A stretch of 64,000 bases of DNA from positions 9,380,985-9,444,984 of the forward strand of contig CM041196.1 in assembly GCA_023078555.1 (NCBI GenBank). Direction: 5' to 3'. The first letter of the stretch is position 1, and the number at the start of each line of letters is the position of its first letter. Origin of the DNA: Ulva prolifera (taxonomy: Eukaryota; Chlorophyta; Ulvophyceae; Ulvales; Ulvaceae). Below the pieces are notes generated by a model that saw only the letters and a list, made by a program, of their open reading frames with translations, made no database searches and was not told where the DNA came from. Positions 12,874 through 22,587 of this stretch are shown piece after piece. A program made the position numbers and the translations under genes.

Positions 12874-15800
12874 ATGAGCTTTCAGTGTCCATATGACGGA
12901 TGCAGCGCTAGTCTCTCCTCCCATTCAAGTCTGTTCACCCACATCCGAGGAATCCATCGCGACGGGCCGAGGCTGCCCACTGCGAAGCTGCACGAACTCA
13001 ATGCCGCGTACTGCTCTCACTGTGGCATATTCGGCTCCACCAAGACCCCTAAGGCGCATAAATGTGTGGGAGGTCAGAACAGGAGCTTGAGGTCAGGTCA
13101 CTGCGTGCTGCCCGCCACACATCCGGCCCGACAGCCCGCCCCAGCCCAACCCGCCCCAGCCCAGCCCGCCCAGCCGCAGCCCGCCCAGCCGCAGCCTGCC
13201 CAGCCTGCCCAGCCGCACCCCCATCAGCCACCCCGTCACTTCACCGAAGCCCCCGCCGCCGCCCACAACACCGCCCAGCCCAGGCCCTCCCCGAAGGTCC
13301 CGGACACCGTCCATCCGGAGTTCGGCGACGCAACGGCCGAGCTCCTCAGAGATTTCAACGATGCCAGCGACGCGTCAAACATCGACGGAGCACGACTGGC
13401 CCTGGGCCGCGTCCTCGACTTCCCTGGTAAGGTTCTGTCGCTGAAGGGAGGGGACGGCACGGCGCGCCGCGCTCGTACATGCATCACGCTGTTCATGGAC
13501 GGCGAGGAGCCCAGGCTGGCGGAGCCCACTCCGAGCCAGAAGCGCAGAATGAATCAGAACCAGGATCGCCGCCTGGCGGGCTCCGTCCACAGGTCACTGA
13601 GCGACGGTAATGTCCGCAAAGGCGCGGAGAAAGTGGAGGCGCCGCCCATCGCCAGGTACACCCCAGAAGTGCATGAGACGCTGCGGCACCTGCATCCCGC
13701 AGAAGCGCTCCCCCCCGACACCCAGCCCGCCGAGCCCGCGCCCCCGCTGCAAATCGACGAGGCGACGCTCCGCGCACTGCTCGACAAGCTGCCGAAGGGC
13801 AGCGGCCCAGGCCTGTCGGGGTGGACGTATGAGCACATCCGGGCTGCTGGCACGGCCTCCACGGCCGCATTCACGGAGATTCACCGCTTCGTGAACGCGG
13901 CCCTCGCCGGCCGGCTGCCACACCTCCCGCGCTTGCTGGACTGCCGCCTCCTCCCGCAGGAGAAGCCACAGGGAGGCGTCCGCCCTATCGCCATTGCAGA
14001 GACGTGGCAGCGCCTGGTAAGCCTGTGCGCCATGACCCTGTGCAGTGGCCTGGGTGCCTCCCTCGCGCCGCTGCAGGTGGGGGTCGGGGTGCCAGGGGGC
14101 GCGCAGAACCTGGGCCATGCTGCGCGCGCCGTGCTGCAAGCGTGGGACGATGTCGTGCTTGTGCAGCTGGACTGGAAGAATGCATTCAACATGATGTCCC
14201 GTGCAGCCATCTTGGAGGCCGTTGCGTCTCACAAGCCTGCGCTGCTGCCCTTCGCCACCATGCTTTACAGGTTCCCCGCAAATCTCTACATCGAAGGCGC
14301 ACCGCCCGGCACCGCTGCAATCACGTCGCAGCGCGGCGTGCGTCAAGGCGACCCCATCAGCCCGCTGCTCTTCGCCCTGGCCCTCCAGGGCCCCCTCCAG
14401 GCAGTGCAGGCCCAGCACCAGCCGCCCGGGAGGGAGGTCACGGCCGCCCTCATGGCGTATCATGACGACTGCACCATCGCCGGGCAGCGCGTGGACGCCG
14501 CCGCCGCATTCCGTGCGCTGGTCTCGGCAGCAGAGCCCCTCGGGCTGGAGCCCCAGCTGCACAAGTGCACGGCCTACTCGCGCGACCCCCAGCATGCGGG
14601 ATCCGTCGCGGCCGCGCTCGGCATAACGCATGCCACGGAGGGCACCGTCATCACCGGCACGCCCATCGGCACCCCGGCGTTCGAGTCGGCGCACGCGGAA
14701 GCGACGGCCGACAAGGTGTGCGCCACCATCGAAAAGATGATGCGCTTGCCCCTGAAAGCGCAAGACCAGTTCTTGCTGCTCACGATGTCCTGCCAACGCC
14801 GTATGCTGCACTACGCCAGGGCGGTGCCGTGGGCGCACATTTCCGATCACATGCGCCGGACGGAGGCGTCCGTCCTGGCTGCGGTGAATGAAATCATGCG
14901 CGTCCCGCGGGACGACACTCGTGCGGCCGCACAAGCCGTCCTTCCAGCGCGCCTCGGAGGCCTGGGCGTCACGTCCACGCCGCAGGAGGTCGCGGACGGA
15001 GCGTACCTCGCTGCAGCGGCGGTGAGCCAAAAGGCGTTCGCAGGAGGCCCCGAGTGCATGCAGCCGTACCGGGGGCCGCACGGGCAACAATTGCAGGAAA
15101 CCTGGCAGGCCCTCAACGTCGCTCAGCAGCTCCATCCGGAGCTGCCCGGGCCGGCGAGCGGCGACACCATCGCCAAGGTGTTACCTGGTATGCAGCAGCG
15201 TATCACAAAGTTGGTTGCCCTGCGCCGCCGGGCAGCTCTGCTTGCCAGCCATGACGTCGCCACGCTCGTGGGTGCATGCAACTTGGCACGGCTTCGCAGC
15301 TGTGCTTGCCGTGCAGCCACCCTTTGGTTGAGCACCCTGCCGCTCTCCCAGGCGCTGCGCATGACTGACATTGAGTTCATGCTGTGCATCAGGTATCTCC
15401 TGGGCATGTCCCCAGCCCCTCCCAATGCGGTCGGCTCGCGCTGCGAATGTGGCACTCTCATACAGCCGCATGATCTCGATCACGCGATGAATTGCACACA
15501 CAATGCGGGGACCTGGACTTCGCGCCACAATATCGTTGAAAAACAATGGCGCGAGATCGGGTCCCACGCGTGTGTGGCATCCACGCGCATCCCGCGCACA
15601 GCGCCGTTCGTCCGCGCGCAGCTCGCGGCCGCATCGAGGCAGATCCATGCTGGCCCGTTGGGCCCGCCCCCCCCTGCTCCGCCCCAGCCCGCCTCCCAGG
15701 TCGCGGGCCCTTCGCGTGGGGCAGCCTTGCCCGCGGCGCCGATGCCTGCAGCCCCGCCGCCGCCGCCGACCGCGCGCGCGGACGAGGCGCCGGCACCTAC

Positions 15801-16434
15801 GCCTGCTCCGGCCGCCGACGCCGATGCTGGACACAGCGCCCACATGGGGCGCCACGCGCCGGACGCAGCGCAGGCTGCGGCCCTGGCGGCGGCGGCGGCG
15901 CCGGGTGGTCAGGGTCCAGCGGGGCCTGGGGAGCAGGCCGCTGCCGCGCAGGCAACGGCGCTGGATGAGGTGTTCAGGGCAGTGGCCCAGGAGAAACTGG
16001 GGGACATCATGTTTATGCCGCCGGGCGACCCTTTGTGCATAGGAGATGTGTCGGTTGTGAACCCCTGTGCTGGTTCCTATTGCGGCCGTGCGGCCCGCGA
16101 GGACGGGGGTGCTGCGGAGACGCGGGACGTGCAGAAACGCACTGCTTATCGTTTGTACGACCCTGATGCGTATAGTTTCGTGCCGTTGTCGCATGAGACG
16201 CATGGTCGCTTGGGGCGGCCTGCCATGAATCACTTGAATCGGCTGGCGGAGGTTGCGTCTCGGTGTGGTAAGGTGAACCGTGCTTTGTTTGTGACGAATG
16301 CTCTGCGCCGGTTGAGTGTGGCGTTGTGCAAGGGGAATGCGCTTGTGCTCCGTGCGGGGCTTCAATCTTTGGCTGGCATCACCGGCCGAGCTGTGGTACG
16401 TGCTCGTGCCCGGCCTAGTGCCATGACTGCGTGA
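12874..16434 (+). CDS. LINE B polyprotein: zinc fingers, reverse transcriptase, CCHC, restriction-like endonuclease (copy 1)
   Basis: 1186 residues starting at the ATG after the shared leader. Order of parts: a C2H2 finger at about residues 5-28, a second Cys/His cluster at 47-64, a Pro/Ala/Gln linker (82-120), then the RT with Gln-Leu-Asp-Trp-Lys-Asn-Ala-Phe (catalytic Asp 433), Arg-Gln-Gly-Asp-Pro (490-494) and a His-Asp-Asp catalytic box at 530-532 instead of the usual Ala-Asp-Asp. A Cys/His knuckle near residue 850 is followed by a Pro/Ala-rich stretch and a segment ending Gly-Asp-Val-Ser-Val-Val-Asn, matching the restriction-like endonuclease of R2-group LINEs. Such proteins nick a chosen target and prime cDNA synthesis there. 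The frame is intact. The subgroup call rests on domain order only. Confidence 0.8.
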   Translation: MSFQCPYDGCSASLSSHSSLFTHIRGIHRDGPRLPTAKLHELNAAYCSHCGIFGSTKTPKAHKCVGGQNRSLRSGHCVLPATHPARQPAPAQPAPAQPAQPQPAQPQPAQPAQPHPHQPPRHFTEAPAAAHNTAQPRPSPKVPDTVHPEFGDATAELLRDFNDASDASNIDGARLALGRVLDFPGKVLSLKGGDGTARRARTCITLFMDGEEPRLAEPTPSQKRRMNQNQDRRLAGSVHRSLSDGNVRKGAEKVEAPPIARYTPEVHETLRHLHPAEALPPDTQPAEPAPPLQIDEATLRALLDKLPKGSGPGLSGWTYEHIRAAGTASTAAFTEIHRFVNAALAGRLPHLPRLLDCRLLPQEKPQGGVRPIAIAETWQRLVSLCAMTLCSGLGASLAPLQVGVGVPGGAQNLGHAARAVLQAWDDVVLVQLDWKNAFNMMSRAAILEAVASHKPALLPFATMLYRFPANLYIEGAPPGTAAITSQRGVRQGDPISPLLFALALQGPLQAVQAQHQPPGREVTAALMAYHDDCTIAGQRVDAAAAFRALVSAAEPLGLEPQLHKCTAYSRDPQHAGSVAAALGITHATEGTVITGTPIGTPAFESAHAEATADKVCATIEKMMRLPLKAQDQFLLLTMSCQRRMLHYARAVPWAHISDHMRRTEASVLAAVNEIMRVPRDDTRAAAQAVLPARLGGLGVTSTPQEVADGAYLAAAAVSQKAFAGGPECMQPYRGPHGQQLQETWQALNVAQQLHPELPGPASGDTIAKVLPGMQQRITKLVALRRRAALLASHDVATLVGACNLARLRSCACRAATLWLSTLPLSQALRMTDIEFMLCIRYLLGMSPAPPNAVGSRCECGTLIQPHDLDHAMNCTHNAGTWTSRHNIVEKQWREIGSHACVASTRIPRTAPFVRAQLAAASRQIHAGPLGPPPPAPPQPASQVAGPSRGAALPAAPMPAAPPPPPTARADEAPAPTPAPAADADAGHSAHMGRHAPDAAQAAALAAAAAPGGQGPAGPGEQAAAAQATALDEVFRAVAQEKLGDIMFMPPGDPLCIGDVSVVNPCAGSYCGRAAREDGGAAETRDVQKRTAYRLYDPDAYSFVPLSHETHGRLGRPAMNHLNRLAEVASRCGKVNRALFVTNALRRLSVALCKGNALVLRAGLQSLAGITGRAVVRARARPSAMTA

Positions 16435-16583
16435 GTGGATTTGCGTGTGTATTCCTGGCAACGGCTCGCTGCCCGGCCTCTGTCCTTTGTAACTACATAC
16501 ATGATTGCGTGAGTGGATTTGCGTGTGTATTCCTAGCAACGGCTCGCTGCCCGGCCTCTGTCCTTTGTAACTACATACATACA
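16428..16583. repeat. 78-bp tandem duplication in the LINE B copy 1 3' end
   Basis: The unit starting TGCGTGAGTGG and ending at the TACATACAT run occurs twice, at 16428 and 16506, with one seen base difference (CCTGGCAA versus CCTAGCAA). Copy 2 has it once (from about 21473). Confidence 0.9.
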
Positions 16584-17161
16584 TGTATGCATGATTACAT
16601 AGCATCAATCAAAGATCTGCCGTATCTTTATCGATGCCATCTGCCGTATCTTTATCGTACGTCTGTCGTCTGTGCTGTGTCGTGGTCCCGATGTAGACGC
16701 ATGCCAAAAGAACCCGGCTGCGGGAGGCAGCAAAAAGAAAACGAATAGGCCCTTAGTTGTGTTCTGTCGTCCGCTGTCGTGCAGCTGCGACGAATACGCG
16801 CGCCAGCTGCCAGTGTTCCGTCGTTCTGCAGCCCCACTAGAATGCCAGCGGACTGACCGCCAGTGGCCTGCAGCCTTGCCCATTTGGAACACCCAGATGT
16901 CTGTTCTATGTTTCGCCTGGCCTTCCTGGTGACCCGCTTGGCTGTGCAGCCGTCATGTCGGCGCGGGCCGCTGGCTGCCCGCGTGCCGTTGTCCGGCAGT
17001 CCCACTGGCAATCCTGCGGACTAGCCGCAGGTGATCTGCAGATTTGATTCGTTAAAAGTGTTGTGTGTTTGTTGTTTTAGTTTTGTGCCGTCTGGCCGGT
17101 TCAATGGCCCGTTAGACTGCACCGTTAGTGTGTCCGCTTTCAGCGGAACGAGTCCCTGCGT

Positions 17162-20100
17162 ATGAGCTTTCAGTGTCCATATGACGGATGCAGCGCTAGT
17201 CTCTCCTCCCATTCAAGTCTGTTCACCCACATCCGAGGAATCCATCGCGACGGGCCGAGGCTGCCCACTGCGAAGCTGCACGAACTCAATGCCGCGTACT
17301 GCTCTCACTGTGGCATATTCGGCTCCACCAAGACCCCTAAGGCGCATAAATGTGTGGGAGGTCAGAACAGGAGCTTGAGGTCAGGTCACTGCGTGCTGCC
17401 CGCCACACATCCGGCCCGACAGCCCGCCCCAGCCCAACCCGCCCCAGCCCAGCCCGCCCAGCCGCAGCCCGCCCAGCCGCAGCCTGCCCAGCCTGCCCAG
17501 CCGCACCCCCATCAGCCACCCCGTCACTTCACCGAAGCCCCCGCCGCCGCCCACAACACCGCCCAGCCCAGGCCCTCCCCGAAGGTCCCGGACACCGTCC
17601 ATCCGGAGTTCGGCGACGCAACGGCCGAGCTCCTCAGAGATTTCAACGATGCCAGCGACGCGTCAAACATCGACGGAGCACGACTGGCCCTGGGCCGCGT
17701 CCTCGACTTCCCTGGTAAGGTTCTGTCGCTGAAGGGAGGGGACGGCACGGCGCGCCGCGCTCGTACATGCATCACGCTGTTCATGGACGGCGAGGAGCCC
17801 AGGCTGGCGGAGCCCACTCCGAGCCAGAAGCGCAGAATGAATCAGAACCAGGATCGCCGCCTGGCGGGCTCCGTCCACAGGTCACTGAGCGACGGTAATG
17901 TCCGCAAAGGCGCGGAGAAAGTGGAGGCGCCGCCCATCGCCAGGTACACCCCGGAAGTGCATGAGACGCTGCGGCACCTGCATCCCGCAGAAGCGCTCCC
18001 CCCCGACACCCAGCCCGCCGAGCCCGCGCCCCCGCTGCAAATCGACGAGGCGACGCTCCGCGCACTGCTCGACAAGCTGCCGAAGGGCAGCGGCCCAGGC
18101 CTGTCGGGGTGGACGTATGAGCACATCCGGGCTGCTGGCACGGCCTCCACGGCCGCATTCACGGAGATTCACCGCTTCGTGAACGCGGCCCTCGCCGGCC
18201 GGCTGCCACACCTCCCGCGCTTGCTGGACTGCCGCCTCCTCCCGCAGGAGAAGCCACAGGGAGGCGTCCGCCCTATCGCCATTGCAGAGACGTGGCAGCG
18301 CCTGGTAAGCCTGTGCGCCATGACCCTGTGCAGTGGCCTGGGTGCCTCCCTCGCGCCGCTGCAGGTGGGGGTCGGGGTGCCAGGGGGCGCGCAGAACCTG
18401 GGCCATGCTGCGCGCGCCGTGCTGCAAGCGTGGGACGATGTCGTGCTTGTGCAGCTGGACTGGAAGAATGCATTCAACATGATGTCCCGTGCAGCCATCT
18501 TGGAGGCCGTTGCGTCTCACAAGCCTGCGCTGCTGCCCTTCGCCACCATGCTTTACAGGTTCCCCGCAAATCTCTACATCGAAGGCGCACCGCCCGGCAC
18601 CGCTGCAATCACGTCGCAGCGCGGCGTGCGTCAAGGCGACCCCATCAGCCCGCTGCTCTTCGCCCTGGCCCTCCAGGGCCCCCTCCAGGCAGTGCAGGCC
18701 CAGCACCAGCCGCCCGGGAGGGAGGTCACGGCCGCCCTCATGGCGTATCATGACGACTGCACCATCGCCGGGCAGCGCGTGGACGCCGCCGCCGCATTCC
18801 GTGCGCTGGTCTCGGCAGCAGAGCCCCTCGGGCTGGAGCCCCAGCTGCACAAGTGCACGGCCTACTCGCGCGACCCCCAGCATGCGGGATCCGTCGCGGC
18901 CGCGCTCGGCATAACGCATGCCACGGAGGGCACCGTCATCACCGGCACGCCCATCGGCACCCCGGCGTTCGAGTCGGCGCACGCGGAAGCGACGGCCGAC
19001 AAGGTGTGCGCCACCATCGAAAAGATGATGCGCTTGCCCCTGAAAGCGCAAGACCAGTTCTTGCTGCTCACGATGTCCTGCCAACGCCGTATGCTGCACT
19101 ACGCCAGGGCGGTGCCGTGGGCGCACATTTCCGATCACATGCGCCGGACGGAGGCGTCCGTCCTGGCTGCGGTGAATGAAATCATGCGCGTCCCGCGGGA
19201 CGACACTCGTGCGGCCGCACAAGCCGTCCTTCCAGCGCGCCTCGGAGGCCTGGGCGTCACGTCCACGCCGCAGGAGGTCGCGGACGGAGCGTACCTCGCT
19301 GCGGCGGCGGTGAGCCAAAAGGCGTTCGCAGGGTGCCCCGAGTGCATGCAGCCGTACCGGGGGCCGCACGGGCAACAATTGCAGGAAACCTGGCAGGCCC
19401 TCAACGTCGCTCAGCAGCTCCATCCGGAGCTGCCCGGGCCGGCGAGCGGCGACACCATCGCCAAGGTGTTACCTGGTATGCAGCAGCGTATCACAAAGTT
19501 GGTTGCCCTGCGCCGCCGGGCAGCTCTGCTTGCCAGCCATGACGTCGCCACGCTCAAGGGTGCATGCAACTTGGCACGGCTTCGCAGCTGTGCTTGCCGT
19601 GCAGCCACCCTTTGGTTGAGCACCCTGCCGCTCTCCCAGGCGCTGCGCATGACTGACATTGAGTTCATGTTGTGCATCAGGTATCTCCTGGGCATGTCCC
19701 CAGCCCCTCCCAATGCGGTCGGCTCGCGCTGCGAATGTGGCACTCTCATACAGCTGCATGATCTCGATCACGCGATGAATTGCACACACAATGCGGGGAC
19801 CTGGACTTCGCGCCACAATATCGTTGAAAAACAATGGCGCGAGATCGGGTCCCACGCGTGTGTGGCATCCACGCGCATCCCGCGCACAGCGCCGTTCGTC
19901 CGCGCGCGGCTCGCGGCCGCATCGAGGCAGATCCATGCTGGCCCGTTGGGCCCGCCCCCCCCTGCTCCGCCCCAGCCCGCCTCCCAGGTCGCGGGCCCTT
20001 CGCGTGGGGCAGCCTTGCCCGCGGCGCCGATGCCTGCAGCCCCGCCGCCGCCGCCGACCGCGCGCGCGGACGAGGCGCCGGCACCTACGCCTGCTCCGGC

Positions 20101-20710
20101 CGCCGACGCCGATGCTGGACACAGCGCCCACATGGGGCGCCACGCGCCAGACGCAGCGCAGGCTGCGGCCCTGGCGGCGGCGGCGGCGCCGGGTGGTCAG
20201 GATCCAGCGGGGCCTGGGGAGCAGGCCGCTGCCGCGCAGGCAACGGCGCTGGATGAGGTGTTCAGGGCAGTGGCCCAGGAGAAACTGGGGGACATCATGT
20301 TTATGCCGCCGGGCGACCCTTTGTGCATAGGAGATGTGTCGGTTGTGAACCCCTGTGCTGGTTCCTATTGCGGCCGTGCGGCCCGCGAGGACGGGGGTGC
20401 TGCGGAGACGCGGGACGTGCAGAAACGCACTGCTTATCGTTTGTACGACCCTGATGCGTATAGTTTCGTGCCGTTGTCGCATGAGACGCATGGTCGCTTG
20501 GGGCGGCCTGCCATGAATCACTTGAATCGGCTGGCGGAGGTTGCGTCTCGGTGTGGTAAGGTGAACCGTGCTTTGTTTGTGACGAATGCTCTGCGCCGGT
20601 TGAGTGTGGCGTTGTGCAAGGGGAATGCTCTTGTGCTCCGTGCGGGGCTTCAATCTTTGGCTGGCATCACCGGCCGAGCTGTGGTACGTGCTCGTGCCCG
20701 CCTGTTGTGA
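17162..20710 (+). CDS. LINE B polyprotein (copy 2), last residues replaced by the TRIM insertion
   Basis: 1182 residues with the same domain order as the protein at 12874-16434. I see five substitutions (Gly to Cys, Val to Lys, Pro to Leu, Gln to Arg, Gly to Asp, all in the C-terminal half). The last few residues differ because the TRIM at 20703 supplies the stop codon. All RT and endonuclease motifs named for copy 1 are present, so the protein could still work in spite of the changed tail. A long open frame antisense to it is a GC-driven shadow. Confidence 0.8.
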   Translation: MSFQCPYDGCSASLSSHSSLFTHIRGIHRDGPRLPTAKLHELNAAYCSHCGIFGSTKTPKAHKCVGGQNRSLRSGHCVLPATHPARQPAPAQPAPAQPAQPQPAQPQPAQPAQPHPHQPPRHFTEAPAAAHNTAQPRPSPKVPDTVHPEFGDATAELLRDFNDASDASNIDGARLALGRVLDFPGKVLSLKGGDGTARRARTCITLFMDGEEPRLAEPTPSQKRRMNQNQDRRLAGSVHRSLSDGNVRKGAEKVEAPPIARYTPEVHETLRHLHPAEALPPDTQPAEPAPPLQIDEATLRALLDKLPKGSGPGLSGWTYEHIRAAGTASTAAFTEIHRFVNAALAGRLPHLPRLLDCRLLPQEKPQGGVRPIAIAETWQRLVSLCAMTLCSGLGASLAPLQVGVGVPGGAQNLGHAARAVLQAWDDVVLVQLDWKNAFNMMSRAAILEAVASHKPALLPFATMLYRFPANLYIEGAPPGTAAITSQRGVRQGDPISPLLFALALQGPLQAVQAQHQPPGREVTAALMAYHDDCTIAGQRVDAAAAFRALVSAAEPLGLEPQLHKCTAYSRDPQHAGSVAAALGITHATEGTVITGTPIGTPAFESAHAEATADKVCATIEKMMRLPLKAQDQFLLLTMSCQRRMLHYARAVPWAHISDHMRRTEASVLAAVNEIMRVPRDDTRAAAQAVLPARLGGLGVTSTPQEVADGAYLAAAAVSQKAFAGCPECMQPYRGPHGQQLQETWQALNVAQQLHPELPGPASGDTIAKVLPGMQQRITKLVALRRRAALLASHDVATLKGACNLARLRSCACRAATLWLSTLPLSQALRMTDIEFMLCIRYLLGMSPAPPNAVGSRCECGTLIQLHDLDHAMNCTHNAGTWTSRHNIVEKQWREIGSHACVASTRIPRTAPFVRARLAAASRQIHAGPLGPPPPAPPQPASQVAGPSRGAALPAAPMPAAPPPPPTARADEAPAPTPAPAADADAGHSAHMGRHAPDAAQAAALAAAAAPGGQDPAGPGEQAAAAQATALDEVFRAVAQEKLGDIMFMPPGDPLCIGDVSVVNPCAGSYCGRAAREDGGAAETRDVQKRTAYRLYDPDAYSFVPLSHETHGRLGRPAMNHLNRLAEVASRCGKVNRALFVTNALRRLSVALCKGNALVLRAGLQSLAGITGRAVVRARARLL

Positions 20711-20980
20711 AAGTGCCTCGTAGCGCACAAGGCAGGTGCACATGCGAATGCACGCACGGGGTGACACGTGGCAGTCGCCAGCCCGCGAATGAGAAGACAC
20801 ATTCCAGCTCTCTGTATAGGTCGAACAAGGTCATGGTTCAAGTATCTGACTCAGATACCGACCATGCAGGTGTGATCCCAGATCTCAGGCGTCATGTGCT
20901 AAGTACTCCGCACATATACTTAACATTTCGCCCAACTAAACTTACGGTATGACGCTTCCACTCGCGCTTGCATTCGAACA
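20703..20980 (+). repeat. TRIM 5' LTR
   Basis: 278 bp, TGTTG...GAACA, apparently identical to the LTR at 21173-21450. Confidence 0.85.
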
Positions 20981-21172
20981 GGTATCGATGAGTAACCACG
21001 ATCACATGGGCCCATCATCACGTAAGCACCACATGACGCCTGTGATCGCTCTAACATGACCTCTCGTGTGCACAACTTCCCACAGGACATTCCAAACACT
21101 CGACGCGCTCCGAGAGAACTTCCACATGTGCCTCATGAGCTCGCACACGCTCGCTCCCGTGAAAGGGGGAGG

Positions 21173-21450
21173 TGTTGTGAAAGTGCCTCGTAGCGCACAA
21201 GGCAGGTGCACATGCGAATGCACGCACGGGGTGACACGTGGCAGTCGCCAGCCCGCGAATGAGAAGACACATTCCAGCTCTCTGTATAGGTCGAACAAGG
21301 TCATGGTTCAAGTATCTGACTCAGATACCGACCATGCAGGTGTGATCCCAGATCTCAGGCGTCATGTGCTAAGTACTCCGCACATATACTTAACATTTCG
21401 CCCAACTAAACTTACGGTATGACGCTTCCACTCGCGCTTGCATTCGAACA
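21173..21450 (+). repeat. TRIM 3' LTR
   Basis: 278 bp, directly preceded by a polypurine tract (AAAGGGGGAGG) and followed by the resumed LINE B 3' sequence. Confidence 0.85.
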
Positions 21451-21545
21451 CCGGCCTAGTGCCATGACTGCGTGAGTGGATTTGCGTGTGTATTCCTGGC
21501 AACGGCTCGCTGCCCGGCCTCTGTCCTTTGTAACTACATACATAC

Positions 21546-21587
21546 AGAGCAAAACACACAGGAAGGGGCGATCAGGCCGCAGTCACA
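21546..21587 (-). pseudogene. Relic of a beta-helix gene 3' end
   Basis: About 40 bp (GAGC..AACACACAGGAAGG and onward through the stop codon) match the 3' end of the beta-helix pseudogene at 52642-52684 almost exactly, including the terminal Thr-x-Ala-stop on the minus strand. Similarity stops abruptly at about 21587. Confidence 0.6.
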
Positions 21588-21783
21588 CACGTGTGGTGCA
21601 CAACTCCCTTCCTATCCATGTCGAAGATTGTCCAATGTTTGTGCAGGAGTGTGTGTTTAGCCCTTGATGCCTAAAGCCTTGGGATCGAGACAGGTAAGGC
21701 AAGAGGGAGTGCCTGTAGCCATGGCCTTACAGCTCACGCGGATGCGAACGCCCTTTCACCCTGGAGTATACAGGCAGCACACA
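21588..21783. other. Short unassigned stretch left of the gypsy element
   Basis: About 200 bp with no gene or repeat that I recognise. It ends in the CGAAC that forms the gypsy target duplication. Confidence 0.4.
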
Positions 21784-21788
21784 CGAAC

Positions 21789-22587
21789 TGTTGACTTGTC
21801 GGGTAGCGCAGGGAGCTGGGCACCCTAGCGAGCGTACAGAAACGACAGGAGAGAGACAGGGGTAACAACACACGATGCCGCACACGATGGAATGACTGGA
21901 ACAGAAGCGCCCCAATCGACCAAAGGTAATTGTGTCGATCACAGCAAAACACTTGGAATATATGTGTCCAGGCCCATCCCTGCTTTGTGCTGTCCTCGCT
22001 ACTGATAGCTCTGTGGAACTGTGGAATCGCGCTGCTCGTTGATCTCTGTACGGATCAGGGTGCAGCATCCCGCGAGATCTGGCGATCTGCTGCGGGCATT
22101 GGGATTTGGCATGTATCATCCTCCGTCAATCCAATGCAGCAACATCGTGCTGCATGGATACGCAGACGTAGGTTGGCTGGCATGGTCTTTGACGCTGCAC
22201 CCTTGGCGTGCGCAAGCGCAGACCAGGAGTATGCATGCGCCGCATGCATGACGTGTCATGCACTGAGCTGGCACTTCGCACTGCCAAAAGGCTGTGGCAA
22301 AAGGTGGCATGATACATGGGATTGGTATGTGAGATTATACATGTTGAGGAATGCTAGTGGCACTTTTGAGCATGTGGAATTATGCACATGTTGCTGTATG
22401 CATGCAGCTCATGTCCACAGCTGTGACGTGGTACATGCTGGCATTCTGAGGTATTCTTTGGTATACTTTCGCCTGGCTCAAGTTTTGCAAGGCAATAGCC
22501 TGAGATACATACACATGTATCCACAATTGGTGCCTGCATATCTGGAATAGGTGTGCTTCTGAGCAGACAGACTTGGCCATTACAACA
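21789..22587 (-). repeat. Gypsy 3' LTR
   Basis: 799 bp, identical to 44063-44861 apart from one seen base. On the minus strand it is preceded by GTGGGGGGAGG, the polypurine tract. The 206-codon open frame in it is not considered a gene. Confidence 0.95.

Larger units (their letters stand above)
12358..16596 (+). mobile_element. LINE B copy 1: endonuclease-at-C-terminus (R2/NeSL/HERO-like) LINE
   Basis: A full-length-looking LINE: about 515 bp of 5' leader, one large ORF, and a short 3' region with a duplicated 78-bp unit ending in (TACA)n. The second copy begins at 16646 with the same leader at a constant offset of 4288 bp. No target-site duplication could be assigned because the flanks are microsatellite. 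Confidence 0.8.
20703..21450 (+). mobile_element. TRIM: 748-bp miniature LTR retrotransposon
   Basis: Two 278-bp direct repeats, 20703-20980 and 21173-21450, both starting TGTTGTGAAAG and ending CATTCGAACA, with no difference seen. They enclose only 192 bp that start with GGTATCGATGAG (primer-binding-site position) and end with GAAAGGGGGAGG (polypurine tract). The flanks CCGCC and CCGGC are a 5-bp target duplication with one mismatch; the uninterrupted site in LINE B copy 1 reads CCGGC. It encodes nothing, so it must have moved with proteins from another element. Confidence 0.85.
16646..21546 (+). mobile_element. LINE B copy 2, interrupted near its 3' end by a TRIM element
   Basis: Nearly identical to copy 1 at an offset of 4288 bp from the leader through the ORF. 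The 3' end resumes at 21451 after the TRIM insertion and ends in TACATACA. Only a handful of amino-acid changes separate the copies, so the duplication or second insertion is recent. Confidence 0.85.

Noticed and set aside
13594..15135. 513-codon open frame antisense to LINE B (and its twin at 17882-19423)
   Set aside because: Exactly opposite the RT coding region, rich in Arg/Gly/His, present only because the sense strand is GC-rich. No domain is recognisable.
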